This document shows positions 1 to 7,666 of a DNA stretch of 29,140 nucleotides, in pieces. A program made the translations under genes and the position numbers. This stretch comes from a virus. Positions within the stretch are counted from its first letter, which is position 1; each line of letters begins with the position of its first letter. The notes beneath the pieces are model-generated. The model was given only the letters and a program-made list of their open reading frames with translations. It was not told where the DNA came from and did no database searches. The stretch lies in IMG/VR virus record IMGVR_UViG_3300042478_000184, positions 1 through 29,140 of that record. One strand, written 5' to 3'.

Positions 1-1667
1 CTGGTGTACGCAAAGTTACCAGACGATGTGACTGTGGCAGCCGCATTGTTAGCCACACCCGTACCGCCAGAGGCAGGGTCGATAGCCGTAGTTGTTGATA
101 AAGTAGTAAATGCGCCAGCAGCTGGTGTTGTACCGCCAATTGCGGTTGCATCAATAGTGCCACCATTTATATCCGCAGTATCAGCAATTAAACTGTCAAT
201 GTTGCCTGTACCCGTCAAATACAAATTGCGCCACTCGTGACCTGTTCTTCCAAGGTCATAAGTGTTATCCACTGATGGCGTAAATTCAGATGCAATACGC
301 CCTGTAAATGTTGCAGTGTCTGTGTTTGATGAGCCAAAAGTTGAATTATCGTTAACAACCAAAGTTGTTGCGGTAATTGTTGTGCCCGTAATAGCCGCTG
401 GTGTTGTTCCTCCAATAGCAGGAGGACTAGACAAATCAAGCGTGCCGCCTAAAGTCAAATTGCCAGATGTTGTGACTGTTCCAGATAAGGATATTCCATT
501 GACTGTGCCAGTGCCACCAACAGAAGTTACTGTGCCTGATCCACTAGAACCGTTTGCGGCTGCTGTAATTCTGCCTTGGGCGTCAACTGTAATGTTGGCT
601 GCTGTGTAAGAACCCGCCGTGACAGCAGTGTCGGCCAAAGCAATAGTACCCGCTGCCGTAATGGGGCCGCCAGTTAAGCCAGTGCCAGTACCAACGCTAG
701 TCACAGTGCCTGTGCCGCCTGCGGCGATCCATTCGGTATCAGTTGCGCCAACATTTACCGCCAAGACTTTGCCGCCGTTGCCGGTGTAAGACGGCAAGAT
801 GTTGCCGCGAGCCTGCGAAGCGCTAGATGCGCCCGTACCACCATAGGACAAACCAACTTCCGTGCCTTTCCAAACACCAACAGTCACCTCGCCTGAGTCG
901 TTGATCACAACGCCAGAGTTTTGGATGATCTTGCCAGTTGTGCTGTCAAAACGAGCAACAGCGTTGTCGGTGCTTGAAGCTGGGCCAGTCACATCACCAC
1001 TGCCGCTTGCAGTTGAGTTGATGGTTTGGTTTGGCCATGTGCCCGAGATGGTGACATTAGTTCCGGCCACCAAGGCTGGCGTTGCTGTGCCTGTACCACC
1101 GTTTGCGACTGGAAGTAGGCCAGTCACGCCAGTAGAAAGTGGCAGGCCTGTCAAATTTGTTGCAGTACCGCTAGAAGGCGTACCCAAAGCACCGCCGTTG
1201 GTCAAATACGAACCCGCAGGCTGCTTGTTGTTAAATGTGTTCCAGTCGGTCGATGCCAAATAACCGTTTGTTGACGCATTGGCCGCAGCCATGCTGATGT
1301 TGGGTGTTGAGCCACCGCTAGACACCACAGGCGCAGTGGCCGTCACATCAGTAACTGAGCCAGCAGTTGAGTTAATTGTCTGGTTAGGCCAAGTGCCAGA
1401 GATAGTGACATTGGTTCCGGCCACTAAAGCCGGTGTGGTTGTGCCAGTGCCGCCATGGTTAATGGGCAACACGCCAGTGGCCTGCGCAACAGGCACAAAT
1501 GTGGCGTTGGTCAGATTGATCGCGGTGGGTGTACCCAAGTTGGCCGTAGTAAGCAGGCCGTCTACAGTGACTTTTTTGGTCGCTCCACTTTGAACAAGAG
1601 GGATCTGCTCAGTGCCTGCCAGCGGCGTGGTGGCCGATGGCAGCGCGGATATTTTAACGTCTGCCAA
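1..1667 (-). CDS. Tail fibre protein, N-terminal part (C-terminus cut by window edge)
   Basis: The frame reads from a TTG at 1667 without a stop to the left edge (555 codons seen). The start is TTG because the first in-frame Met is far inside; an AAGGGG ribosome site lies 7-8 bases upstream and the previous gene stops at 1679. The protein begins LADVKISALPSATTPLAG. It is low-complexity, Gly/Thr/Ser/Asn-rich and built from typical fibre repeats: GGTGTTTPALVAGTNVTISG occurs twice (about 1445-1385 and 1105-1045), and SYTAANITVDAQGRITAAANG and TPSVDNTYDLG follow. These are hallmarks of phage fibre shafts that end in a receptor-binding or S74 chaperone domain. The C-terminus is outside the window. 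It sits last in the visible packaging/portal operon. Family is fairly sure; the receptor is unknown. Confidence 0.85.
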   Translation of the reverse strand, partial: MADVKISALPSATTPLAGTEQIPLVQSGATKKVTVDGLLTTANLGTPTAINLTNATFVPVAQATGVLPINHGGTGTTTPALVAGTNVTISGTWPNQTINSTAGSVTDVTATAPVVSSGGSTPNISMAAANASTNGYLASTDWNTFNNKQPAGSYLTNGGALGTPSSGTATNLTGLPLSTGVTGLLPVANGGTGTATPALVAGTNVTISGTWPNQTINSTASGSGDVTGPASSTDNAVARFDSTTGKIIQNSGVVINDSGEVTVGVWKGTEVGLSYGGTGASSASQARGNILPSYTGNGGKVLAVNVGATDTEWIAAGGTGTVTSVGTGTGLTGGPITAAGTIALADTAVTAGSYTAANITVDAQGRITAAANGSSGSGTVTSVGGTGTVNGISLSGTVTTSGNLTLGGTLDLSSPPAIGGTTPAAITGTTITATTLVVNDNSTFGSSNTDTATFTGRIASEFTPSVDNTYDLGRTGHEWRNLYLTGTGNIDSLIADTADINGGTIDATAIGGTTPAAGAFTTLSTTTAIDPASGGTGVANNAAATVTSSGNFAYT

Positions 1668-1678
1668 GATATGCCCCT

Positions 1679-1945
1679 TTATTCGTAAGAGATGGTCGCT
1701 GCAACTGTGCCGCTGATTACAATGTACAAGCCCTTGTTGAAGTACAAGCCTTGAAAGAAGTTGTGCATTGTGTTGCCAGTAGGCGTGAAAGTGGCCAAGA
1801 TCACGGGGTCAGACGCGCTAGAAGCGGGTGAGTCGTACACAGTGATGGCGGGCGTGCTAGAAGCACTGCTCACAAAGATACCGTTGAGTTTGCCTGCGCC
1901 GACTTTGATCTGGGTTGTCGCTGAAATGGCGGTGTAATTAGACAT
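1679..1945 (-). CDS. Small virion-type protein (88 aa), function unknown
   Basis: Eighty-eight residues, Ser/Thr/Ala-rich, with alternating beta-type sequence (NYTAISATTQIKVGAGKLNG, then ITVYDSPASSASDPVILATF). It starts at ATG 1945 behind a good AAGGAG site that overlaps the stop of the upstream gene. Small beta-rich proteins of this look are common next to phage fibres and may be decoration, fibre-base or collar proteins. It lies between the Dps-like gene and the tail fibre, with 11 bases before the fibre's TTG start. No catalytic motif is visible. Structural role is inferred from position and composition only. Confidence 0.7.
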   Translation of the reverse strand: MSNYTAISATTQIKVGAGKLNGIFVSSASSTPAITVYDSPASSASDPVILATFTPTGNTMHNFFQGLYFNKGLYIVISGTVAATISYE

Positions 1946-1954
1946 GATGGCTCC

Positions 1955-2317
1955 TTATGCCAAGAACTTCAATTTATAGAGGGTTCTGAGATATATCTCG
2001 ATGATATTATCAATCAATTGCTGCAAAGATGAGTCGTTTTTATCGCAAATTTCATACCTGCAATCTTCAATTTGCTTAAGCGAATCTTCCAAAAACTCAA
2101 TCACATTGTTAGTCTTTTTTGCTGAGTGTAGCGTGATCGGGCCAATCAGTCCATGCCTGCCTTGGTAGGCTTCAGCAAAATCATCAGCCGCGCCGATGAT
2201 GCGGTCATAAAAGATGTTTAAAGCCACATGTTTGGAGTAGCTGCGGGTGTTCAAATGCACGCTGTGCGTGACATCCCGCGCTAGGAACAACAAGCCTACA
2301 AAATCTGCTGCGTTCAT
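1955..2317 (-). CDS. Dps/ferritin-like four-helix protein (120 aa)
   Basis: A small, helical, His/Asp/Glu-containing protein. The N-terminal helices read THSVHLNTRSYSKH then ALNIFYDRIIGAADDFAE. His18, His30, Asn34, Asp45 and Glu49 fall at spacings 12, 4, 11 and 4. These are the spacings of the ferroxidase ligands of E. coli Dps (His51, His63, Asp67, Asp78, Glu82), with one Asp changed to Asn. Dps proteins bind and oxidise iron and protect DNA. I recall similar proteins in other environmental phages annotated as a domain of unknown function, possibly DUF5856; I could not check this. The start overlaps the portal stop by 4 bases, so it is co-translated with virion genes. Fold assignment is inference from motif spacing. 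It could instead be an iron-free structural homologue. Confidence 0.65.
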   Translation of the reverse strand: MNAADFVGLLFLARDVTHSVHLNTRSYSKHVALNIFYDRIIGAADDFAEAYQGRHGLIGPITLHSAKKTNNVIEFLEDSLKQIEDCRYEICDKNDSSLQQLIDNIIEIYLRTLYKLKFLA

Positions 2318-4467
2318 TGCATCTCTCCAGGTGTTTCTTCACGCATTTCAGGCATCTGGTTGATCATGCCCTGCGACTCCAAAGCCGCAGCGACCACGCC
2401 CATGGCGATGTCTTGGATCTGCTCTTCAGTCATGCCAGCTTGCACGGCGCTGATGCGCTGTGTCTCAGCCTGATAGGCCTTAATCTCAGCTTCGTAAGAC
2501 TTGATGTCCAAGTCGCGTGCTTCCATGGACTGCTGGACATTTTGAAGCATGCTGTGCATCTGTTCCATCTCAGCGGCCATAGCCTGCATCTGCATCTCAG
2601 CAGCTTGCAAGGCGGGTGACTTGTCGCTGTCTTCCATGATCTTAGGATCAATGGTTTTGGCAAAGCGCTTGGACATCTCTTGTGCGCCTGGCCAGTCCAT
2701 GTTCTTAACAAACAAGTCGCCAGCCACTTGCCACAGTTGTGGGTTGCCTTGAAGCAGTTGAGCCATGGCTTCCAATGCTTCTTGGCGCTTGGTTGCGTAG
2801 CCTGGCCCTGTTGTGGCCACCACATCGTATTTTCCAACGCCTGGGTTGTAAATCTTTTCAATTACGATCTCAGGGTTTGCCATGTCACGAATCTCGCGCA
2901 CGGGTTCTTCTTGCTCTGGATTGATCTTGACCATCTTGGTTTCGCCATCTTCACCAATGATGCGAGCGATACGCTGGGTGTCGTAAATCTTAGGAATCAG
3001 GTCAACCAATTGACGAGCCACATGGCGCACAGCGCGTGTCAGGTTGTCACCGTAATGATATGTACCAACATCACCTTCGCGCTGACGCGCAAGGATCGCT
3101 TTTCCGCTGCGCTCGTTGCTTCCCATGCCAAGAGATGCGTTGTATTGCCCTGTTGTGGACTTGATGTCCTCAGATGCGCCAGCTTTGGCCTGCAAAAGAC
3201 CCGTAGAAGCCATTGGCGGCTGGGCGCGTTGGGGTAATGGTAAAACAGCACCCTGACCGTCTGTAACGTCAGGATTGACCTCCAGATAAGGCCAATTGTT
3301 TGTGTTTGCCGTCTTCCACTTGTCCTCATAGCCCTCGAACTGGCCACCGTAACCAATAAACGGGGCTTTAGGCGCCAAAGCCAACATCTCGGCTTCTTGC
3401 GACACCCAATAGTTGTACATGCGCTGGGCGTCTTTGGCGTTTCTGACCAAACCAGAGACATAGATACGGCCATCAACCTCAAATTCGTTGCCGACCACAC
3501 GGATCACGGGAATCCACTGGCCTGCCCACTCTTTTTCTTCCAAGATCTCGTAGCCGTTGATCTTGCAATACTTCACACGGCGGCGCTCAGAGATACGGCT
3601 GCGCTTGGGCTTGCCGTAGACCATTTTCAATTGCTTGTCTTCAGGTGTACCCTCAAACGCGGTCTGCCCACCTGGGTACATGTTCAGTGTCGCCTTGTCG
3701 TAGTCAATGTAATAGTAGCCAGCGATGCGAACCGTGTCTTCATTGAGCCAGTTGCTGATCGACTGATCACCCACACCAAGCGATTGCAAGGTCGAGATAG
3801 GCGCAGCGTCGGGATATTGACGCTCATATTCAGCTTTGGTCAGGTCTTCGGTGATAAAACAATACTTAGCGTCTGCACCAGTGGGGTCTTGGATCAAAGG
3901 ATCCATGTAGACCGAAAATGAGTTGCGGATGCGGCCAATCTTGATGTCTTGATCAAATGTGGCAGGGTCGCAGTACTCGGTCATCAGGGTGATGTACCCT
4001 TCGCCGTAGGCGACTTGGTTCTCACATGCTGTGTCGTATGCCACATCAGCGTCTGAGATGTATTCAATGTGGCGGATCATGCCGTTAAAAATCTCAGCCA
4101 CTTGCACATCGGCGTTGTCATCCACGGGGATGACTTTAGCGCCAGGCCTGTTCTGACGCATGTCATTCGTCACTTGACGGACATGTTGCGGCAGTTTGTT
4201 AATTGTCAGTGTTGGGCGTGCGTTGATCGTTTGACCTTGCACCGCACCGCGAGTGGCCAAAACGTCAGCAGGCCACTGCCAGTGGTTGTCAGGTGAGCCA
4301 GCATAGAAGCGCAGATCGTCGATTTCGTCTTCACGACTCTCAGCCAGCGCAGAGACAGCCATATCAAGGCGTGCGCGAGCGACGGTCAATATGTCAGAGT
4401 CACTTTTTAGAGGTTTGCCGCCGGCAGCTACATTAGCTGCTGCGACCATGCCGGTTGGGTCTGCCAT
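2314..4467 (-). CDS. Portal protein, P22 type (717 aa)
   Basis: The dodecameric portal forms the DNA channel at the capsid vertex and docks terminase during packaging. The length (717 aa) fits P22 gp1 (about 725). The body contains the usual features: RPTLTINKLPQHVRQVTNDM and RQNRPGAKVIPVDD near the N-terminus, then a long alpha/beta clip-stem region. A C-terminal Gln/Met/Glu-rich coiled coil (AAEMEQMHSMLQNVQQSMEA onward) resembles the barrel helix of P22-like portals. The ATG at 4467 is chosen over upstream in-frame starts because it follows the stop of the small gene at 4469; the ribosome site (GAAGAAG) is weak, suggesting coupling. It is downstream of terminase, the normal order. No scaffold or major capsid gene follows it in the window, which is unusual. 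Confidence 0.93.
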   Translation of the reverse strand: MADPTGMVAAANVAAGGKPLKSDSDILTVARARLDMAVSALAESREDEIDDLRFYAGSPDNHWQWPADVLATRGAVQGQTINARPTLTINKLPQHVRQVTNDMRQNRPGAKVIPVDDNADVQVAEIFNGMIRHIEYISDADVAYDTACENQVAYGEGYITLMTEYCDPATFDQDIKIGRIRNSFSVYMDPLIQDPTGADAKYCFITEDLTKAEYERQYPDAAPISTLQSLGVGDQSISNWLNEDTVRIAGYYYIDYDKATLNMYPGGQTAFEGTPEDKQLKMVYGKPKRSRISERRRVKYCKINGYEILEEKEWAGQWIPVIRVVGNEFEVDGRIYVSGLVRNAKDAQRMYNYWVSQEAEMLALAPKAPFIGYGGQFEGYEDKWKTANTNNWPYLEVNPDVTDGQGAVLPLPQRAQPPMASTGLLQAKAGASEDIKSTTGQYNASLGMGSNERSGKAILARQREGDVGTYHYGDNLTRAVRHVARQLVDLIPKIYDTQRIARIIGEDGETKMVKINPEQEEPVREIRDMANPEIVIEKIYNPGVGKYDVVATTGPGYATKRQEALEAMAQLLQGNPQLWQVAGDLFVKNMDWPGAQEMSKRFAKTIDPKIMEDSDKSPALQAAEMQMQAMAAEMEQMHSMLQNVQQSMEARDLDIKSYEAEIKAYQAETQRISAVQAGMTEEQIQDIAMGVVAAALESQGMINQMPEMREETPGEMQ

Positions 4468-4468
4468 A

Positions 4469-4609
4469 TTACTTCTTCTTCGCTGGTGGGGCCGCGCGTT
4501 TGACAGAATACGCAATCGCAACGGCCTGTTTGACGGGTTTGCCAGATTTTACTTCAGCGGCGACGTTTTTGCGGAAGGCTTCGGGTGATTTTGACTTGAC
4601 AAGTGGCAT
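4469..4609 (-). CDS. Small basic phage protein (46 aa), MPLVKSKS family
   Basis: Forty-six residues beginning MPLVKSKSPEAFRKNVAAEV and ending with a Lys/Ala/Pro tail (AVAIAYSVKRAAPPAKKK). I recognise this short pattern from other environmental phages, where it lies next to terminase or portal genes. The function is unknown. It is rich in Lys (possible DNA or protein contact) with a central amphipathic helix. It starts 3 bases after the stop of the preceding small gene and stops 2 bases before the portal start. The tight packing supports translation coupling. Confidence 0.72.
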   Translation of the reverse strand: MPLVKSKSPEAFRKNVAAEVKSGKPVKQAVAIAYSVKRAAPPAKKK

Positions 4610-4611
4610 GA

Positions 4612-4761
4612 TCACTTCTTCTTCGCTGTTTTGGCGGATTCTTTGAACGCCTTGGCAGTCGGCGCGCCTTTGTCGCCTGGCTGGCGCATTTTTTCTTTGC
4701 TACCAGCGGCGATGCGCTCGCGTTTGGCGTGGATATTTGCGTAGAGTCCGGGCTTTTGCAT
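4612..4761 (-). CDS. Small basic phage protein (49 aa), 'KPGLYANIHAKRERIAAGS' family
   Basis: Forty-nine residues starting MQKPGLYANIHAKRERIAAG and continuing SKEKMRQPGDKGAPTAKAFK to a Lys-rich end. The pattern LYANI.AKR.RIAAGS.EKMR.PG.KGAPTA is one I recognise from many phage genomes as a conserved small protein without known function. It starts one base after the terminase stop. The very basic composition (pI clearly high) suggests nucleic-acid or capsid-interior contact, but that is inference. Confidence 0.72.
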   Translation of the reverse strand: MQKPGLYANIHAKRERIAAGSKEKMRQPGDKGAPTAKAFKESAKTAKKK

Positions 4762-4762
4762 T

Positions 4763-6289
4763 TTAACTTCCCATCCAAGAGGTTGTCACCACGCTTCGAT
4801 CCACATAAGTGCGGCGCTGCGTGGGTTCACGCGCCTCACGATGCGCCACAGGGAAGGCAAAAGTCACACAGATCGCGTCTGCCGCGTCGGGTGATGCCAG
4901 CCCCCTGGCTTTCATGTCCTTTTTCGACTCCAGAAAAATCGTACCCTTGGAGTCGGGCTTCATCATAGGTGAAATTAGATCAGTTTTAAGAAACCTGTCA
5001 AGCGGTATTGAGGCCGTTTTGAGCCAATCTTTCATTTTCCCCCACATTTCAGCCCTTTTGTTGCCGTACATGATGGGATTGGTCGATTTATTTCCAAAAT
5101 TCACCCCTTTGACCTTGTATCGCTGCTCTTTTAAGCGGTCGACAATGCCAGCACCCAGCCCGCCCTCGTCGATCACGACCAGCGTGGGCTTAAATTCCTC
5201 AATCGCCTCGATCACATGCCCCACGACCGTCATGGTGTCGTCGCCCCGATGCCGCCGGATGTCCACCAAGTCCCGCCCCTGCCTGATAGCGATGACTGTC
5301 GCGTCCGCGCCAAACCGTGCGGGGTCAACGCCGATCACGATAGGCGCTGACTGATCTTGATACTTAGGCCTTTTCATCGCCTCGTCTACTAACAAGGCGC
5401 CAATGAACTGATCGTCGCCCTCTGACGGGAACTGACCGTACACCTCAACGTGCGCCTGTGCGCTGTCTGGGCCGTATTCGTCAATGATGCTCTGATAGAC
5501 TTGCTTGTCCGTGCCCTCGACAGTCCTAGCGTCCACGACTTTTGTTGTCCAAAAACCACGCTTGCTGTTGAATGTCTCGTAGAAGTACCCCGTGTTGCGG
5601 CGTGGGTTGCTAAACGCCATCCAGAAACGATTGGGCGTGTTCTCGGTAAAGAAACCCGCTGTCACAGCCCAAATGCTGTCGTCAATACCAGACGCCTCAT
5701 CAAACACCACCAGTACACCGTCAAAGTTGTGGACACCCGCGTAAGCGTCGGGGTTTTCCGCTGACCAAAGCCGTCCCTCGACGCCCCAGTAGCGGGTGCC
5801 TTTCTTAAGATCACGCTCGACCAGTTCCGTGAGCCACTTGGCTGGCATCAGCCGTGTGGCTGAGACTTCAAACCAGTGGCTGTTAAGAGACATCGCCAGC
5901 CATTTGGTAATCTCGGCCCATGTGACAGAGCGCAGTTGTGATTCACTGTTGGCTGAGATGATGGTCGTTGACCCTATGCGGGTGGACAGCATCCATATCG
6001 TGATCCATGACACTAAGGCCGACTTACCAATACCACGGCCAGACGAGACGGCGTGGCGTAATGTGTCGAAGTCAATCTTGCCCTGGTTCTGTTTGATGTG
6101 CGCCGCGATGTCTGACAAGACCTCACGCTGCCATTTGCGTGGGCCTTTGAAATGCTCCAGTGGCGTGCCAGGTTGCCCCCAAGGAAACGCAAACATGACA
6201 AACGCCAGTGGGTTGTCTTTGATTGCCGGCGCCCATAAACGCGCCATCAGTTCTTGTTCGTCTTCAGCGCTGTATATGGTCGATTGCAT
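4763..6289 (-). CDS. terL: Terminase large subunit (508 aa)
   Basis: ATP-driven packaging motor with a DNA-cutting nuclease. Walker A is SSGRGIGKSALVSW (residues 82-95, Lys89). Walker B is VLVVFDEASGID (about residue 195). The C-terminal RNase H-fold nuclease shows VIGVDPARFGADATVIAI (first Asp), TLVVIDEGGLG (second acid) and SPDAADAICVTFAF (third acid, near residue 480). Length is normal for the family. Its start overlaps the small terminase gene by 26 bases. Family is certain; whether packaging is headful or site-specific cannot be told from this sequence. Confidence 0.96.
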   Translation of the reverse strand: MQSTIYSAEDEQELMARLWAPAIKDNPLAFVMFAFPWGQPGTPLEHFKGPRKWQREVLSDIAAHIKQNQGKIDFDTLRHAVSSGRGIGKSALVSWITIWMLSTRIGSTTIISANSESQLRSVTWAEITKWLAMSLNSHWFEVSATRLMPAKWLTELVERDLKKGTRYWGVEGRLWSAENPDAYAGVHNFDGVLVVFDEASGIDDSIWAVTAGFFTENTPNRFWMAFSNPRRNTGYFYETFNSKRGFWTTKVVDARTVEGTDKQVYQSIIDEYGPDSAQAHVEVYGQFPSEGDDQFIGALLVDEAMKRPKYQDQSAPIVIGVDPARFGADATVIAIRQGRDLVDIRRHRGDDTMTVVGHVIEAIEEFKPTLVVIDEGGLGAGIVDRLKEQRYKVKGVNFGNKSTNPIMYGNKRAEMWGKMKDWLKTASIPLDRFLKTDLISPMMKPDSKGTIFLESKKDMKARGLASPDAADAICVTFAFPVAHREAREPTQRRTYVDRSVVTTSWMGS

Positions 6290-6701
6290 GCGTGGGTGCC
6301 TCGATTATTTCTATGTCGGTCACATCTAACACTCTCTTCTGCGCCTCGGCCAGTGCGCCTGTGATGGATATGCGCTGGTCGACTTCGACAGATATGGCCT
6401 GCTTGGCCACCCAGCCGTGTTGATGTTTGAGGATCTCAAGCGCTGACTTAGCGTCGCCTTGGAGCGCTGCGCTGCGCAAGACGTTGGCCATCTCTATCTC
6501 AGCGTCTGCTTTGCCCTTTTGCGCGGCCATCTCGACCACGGGGTCAAGTTGCGTGAGTTGTCGGTATTCGGTGGGCAACATGCCTGCGGCGAGTGCCAAG
6601 GCGTCGCCTTTGAGGCCAAGTTTGGCTGCGTCATACACCGCCTTCAAACGCGACTCTGTCGCTTCGACCTTGCGCGGTGTAAATGGTATTGAATAGAACA
6701 T
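6264..6701 (-). CDS. terS: Terminase small subunit-like protein (145 aa)
   Basis: Placed directly upstream of and overlapping terL, where the DNA-recognition subunit normally lies. Start ATG 6701 follows a GGAGAG ribosome site; longer in-frame extensions run into the iteron region and are unlikely. The N-terminal half is helical (KVEATESRLKAVYDAAKLGL, KGDALALAAGMLPTEYRQLT) and fits a helix-turn-helix of small terminases. A central helical oligomerisation region (AEIEMANVLRSAALQGDAKS, ALEILKHQHGW) follows. The 'A..GD..AALEILKHQHGW' stretch is typical of small terminases. Function rests on position plus this pattern. Confidence 0.82.
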   Translation of the reverse strand: MFYSIPFTPRKVEATESRLKAVYDAAKLGLKGDALALAAGMLPTEYRQLTQLDPVVEMAAQKGKADAEIEMANVLRSAALQGDAKSALEILKHQHGWVAKQAISVEVDQRISITGALAEAQKRVLDVTDIEIIEAPTHAIDHIQR

Positions 6702-6888
6702 AAGCTCTCCATGCTTTGCACGTGGCTGGGATTGTATGCCGTTTTTTAAAAAATAAAAAATTGTTTGCGAGTCCACCGTTTTCACTAGGCCCTTGCCGCC
6801 GGCCCTTGGGGTACCCCTTCTGGCATTGTGGGTATTTTGCCATCGGCCCGGCGCCGGCATGGCCAGCGGCCACCGTGCGCATGCTGCA

Positions 6889-7070
6889 AGCTGGCGCCGG
6901 CATGGCCATCGTTTAGGTCATTTGGGTCATTTGGGTCATGGTTTTTTATTTGTAAGCTGGCGCCAGCATGGCCATGCTTTGGGTCATTTGGGTCATTGTT
7001 TTTTGCATGACCTAAATGACCTAAACGCAAAGATCTGGCGCCCAGGCTTTGGGTCATTTGGGTCATTTTG
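6889..7070 (+). repeat. Composite direct repeat: GC palindrome plus iteron block, three copies
   Basis: Three related units begin near 6889, 6955 and 7034. Each has a CTGGCGCC core followed by the 9-bp iterons; the first two also carry a GCATGGCCAT segment and end in a T-run. In unit two, GCTGGCGCCAGC (6956-6967) and GCATGGCCATGC (6966-6977) are two perfect 12-bp palindromes sharing two bases. Unit three is shorter. A further GGCGCCGGCATGGCCA copy lacking iterons lies at about 6850-6865. Suggests amplification of a protein-binding module. Confidence 0.75.
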
Positions 7071-7292
7071 TCATGCCAGAAAAATTGGTGCGGGAAGGCG
7101 CGAGCGTTCGCGGGTGAGATTTCCTAGATACTAACCCTACTGGCTATATATACAGTATATAAATTATTGATGTTATCTATAAACCATGACCCAAATGACC
7201 CAAAGCATAGTAAAACCCAGTATTTGCGCCGCTTTGCGATTGGGTCATGCCAGCCCAAATCCATAACCTAACCCTAACCCAAATGACCCAAA
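6912..7292. repeat. Iteron array, 9-bp TTTGGGTCA / TGACCCAAA, about 14 copies in both orientations
   Basis: Exact copies of TTTGGGTCA on the plus strand lie at 6921, 6930, 6978, 6987, 7048 and 7057. Exact TGACCCAAA copies lie at 7187, 7196 and 7284. One-mismatch copies lie at 6912 (TTTAGGTCA), 7008 and 7017 (TGACCTAAA), 7239 (ATTGGGTCA) and 7275 (TAACCCAAA). Most are head-to-tail pairs or triplets with exact 9-bp period. Copies left of the AT-rich region point mainly one way and copies right of it mainly the other. The ligand is unknown: replication initiator, early repressor or primase are candidates. Confidence 0.85.
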
Positions 7293-7335
7293 ATTATGCA
7301 ATTTTTGCATATTGTCACTTTTTTGCAAATAGGTG

Positions 7336-7363
7336 TTGACAGTGTACGAAAATGCCTTACAAT
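7336..7363 (+). promoter_or_regulatory. Sigma-70-type early promoter, TTGACA-16 bp-TACAAT
   Basis: Perfect -35 (7336-7341) and a five-of-six -10 (7358-7363) with a 16-bp spacer. The predicted transcript start is about 7370, upstream of the early operon whose first gene starts at 7419. It is among the best promoter matches in the window and sits immediately right of the iterons, so iteron-bound protein could control it. Confidence 0.75.
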
Positions 7364-7370
7364 AGCGTCA

Positions 7371-7389
7371 CTGGGTCCGAAAAACCCAG
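7371..7389 (+). promoter_or_regulatory. Inverted repeat at the early transcript start: CTGGGT-N7-ACCCAG
   Basis: A perfect 6-bp inverted repeat begins one base after the predicted transcript start. It could be an operator or a 5'-end RNA hairpin that stabilises the early message. The AAACCCAGTA half also occurs at 7213-7222 on the other side of the promoter, which slightly favours a protein-binding site. Confidence 0.45.
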
Positions 7390-7418
7390 TAAAACCTAAA
7401 CTAACCTAAAGGCAAAAC

Positions 7419-7607
7419 ATGACTAAATCTGAAATTCGCGAGTTGCAAATTATCACAAAATACCGCGCTGCTGGCTTAGGCCCTGACTACGTCGCGCGCG
7501 CTATATCTGCACTCATTCGCGCGGCCCGTTCTAAGAAAAGCGCCGACGCGCTTCGCGCGCATGCCCTGGCATTCGGCGTGACAAATCACCCAGAATTCAT
7601 TGTCTAA
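7419..7607 (+). CDS. Small early protein (62 aa), unknown
   Basis: First gene after the early promoter, starting at ATG 7419 behind CTAAAGGCAAAAC. It is helical and basic (MTKSEIRELQIITKYRAAGL, then RAISALIRAARSKKSADALR). No known motif is recognised. Being first in the early operon and followed by a terminator-like hairpin, it may act early in host takeover or in regulation, but nothing in the sequence proves this. Confidence 0.7.
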   Translation: MTKSEIRELQIITKYRAAGLGPDYVARAISALIRAARSKKSADALRAHALAFGVTNHPEFIV

Positions 7608-7615
7608 ATCAAACC

Positions 7616-7637
7616 GGCCAGCAAAGCTGGCCTTTAT
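7616..7637 (+). terminator. Intrinsic terminator after the first early gene
   Basis: GGCCAGC-AAA-GCTGGCC (7616-7632) is a perfect 7-bp stem with a 3-base loop, followed by TTTATT. It lies 9 bases after the stop of the 62-aa gene. Downstream genes lack an obvious second strong promoter, so termination is probably partial or overridden. Confidence 0.72.
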
Positions 7638-7666
7638 TCTCTAATCTTAACTAAAGGCAAAACAAC

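Larger units (their letters stand above)
6702..7418. other. Non-coding control region between divergent late and early operons; candidate replication origin
   Basis: A 717-base stretch without a convincing gene. It separates the leftward packaging operon from the rightward early operon. It contains the iteron family (6912-7292), GC-rich palindromes (6850-6977), an AT-rich segment (7145-7183) with the perfect palindrome TATATACAGTATATA at 7147-7161, a 6-bp inverted repeat ATGCAA-TTT-TTGCAT (7296-7310), and the rightward promoter at 7336-7363. Short frames that cross it encode only reiterated peptide (GHLGHLGH-type), a direct result of the DNA repeat. Iterons beside an AT-rich element are typical of theta-type origins; the origin role here is inference. 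Confidence 0.6.

Noticed and set aside
4-1688. Plus-strand frames of up to 133 codons over the tail fibre
   Set aside because: They are antisense shadows. The minus strand gives one uninterrupted frame of 555 codons with clear fibre motifs.
4554-4778. A 74-codon minus-strand frame between terminase and portal
   Set aside because: Its Arg/Lys/Ser-rich product has no family resemblance. Two shorter frames in the same place (4612-4761 and 4469-4609) match recurring phage proteins and tile exactly.
6731-6760. Leftward promoter for the packaging operon at TACAAT (6736-6731)
   Set aside because: The -10 is acceptable, but the expected -35 position reads TTTTTA; the poly-A/T run makes a chance match likely. 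The late promoter remains unidentified.
6785-7134. Frames on both strands that encode GHLGHLGH-type or DPNDPNDLND-type peptides
   Set aside because: They are direct translations of the 9-bp DNA repeat, lack ribosome sites and show no independent protein character.
7265-7280. Telomere-like CCTAACCCTAACCC run
   Set aside because: Only two units; it blends into a degenerate iteron (TAACCCAAA). No sign of a hairpin telomere or protelomerase gene.
6912-7292. CRISPR-like array
   Set aside because: Repeats are 9 bp, tandem and in both orientations, without uniform spacers; no cas gene other than the DUF2800-type nuclease, which belongs to the phage replication set.
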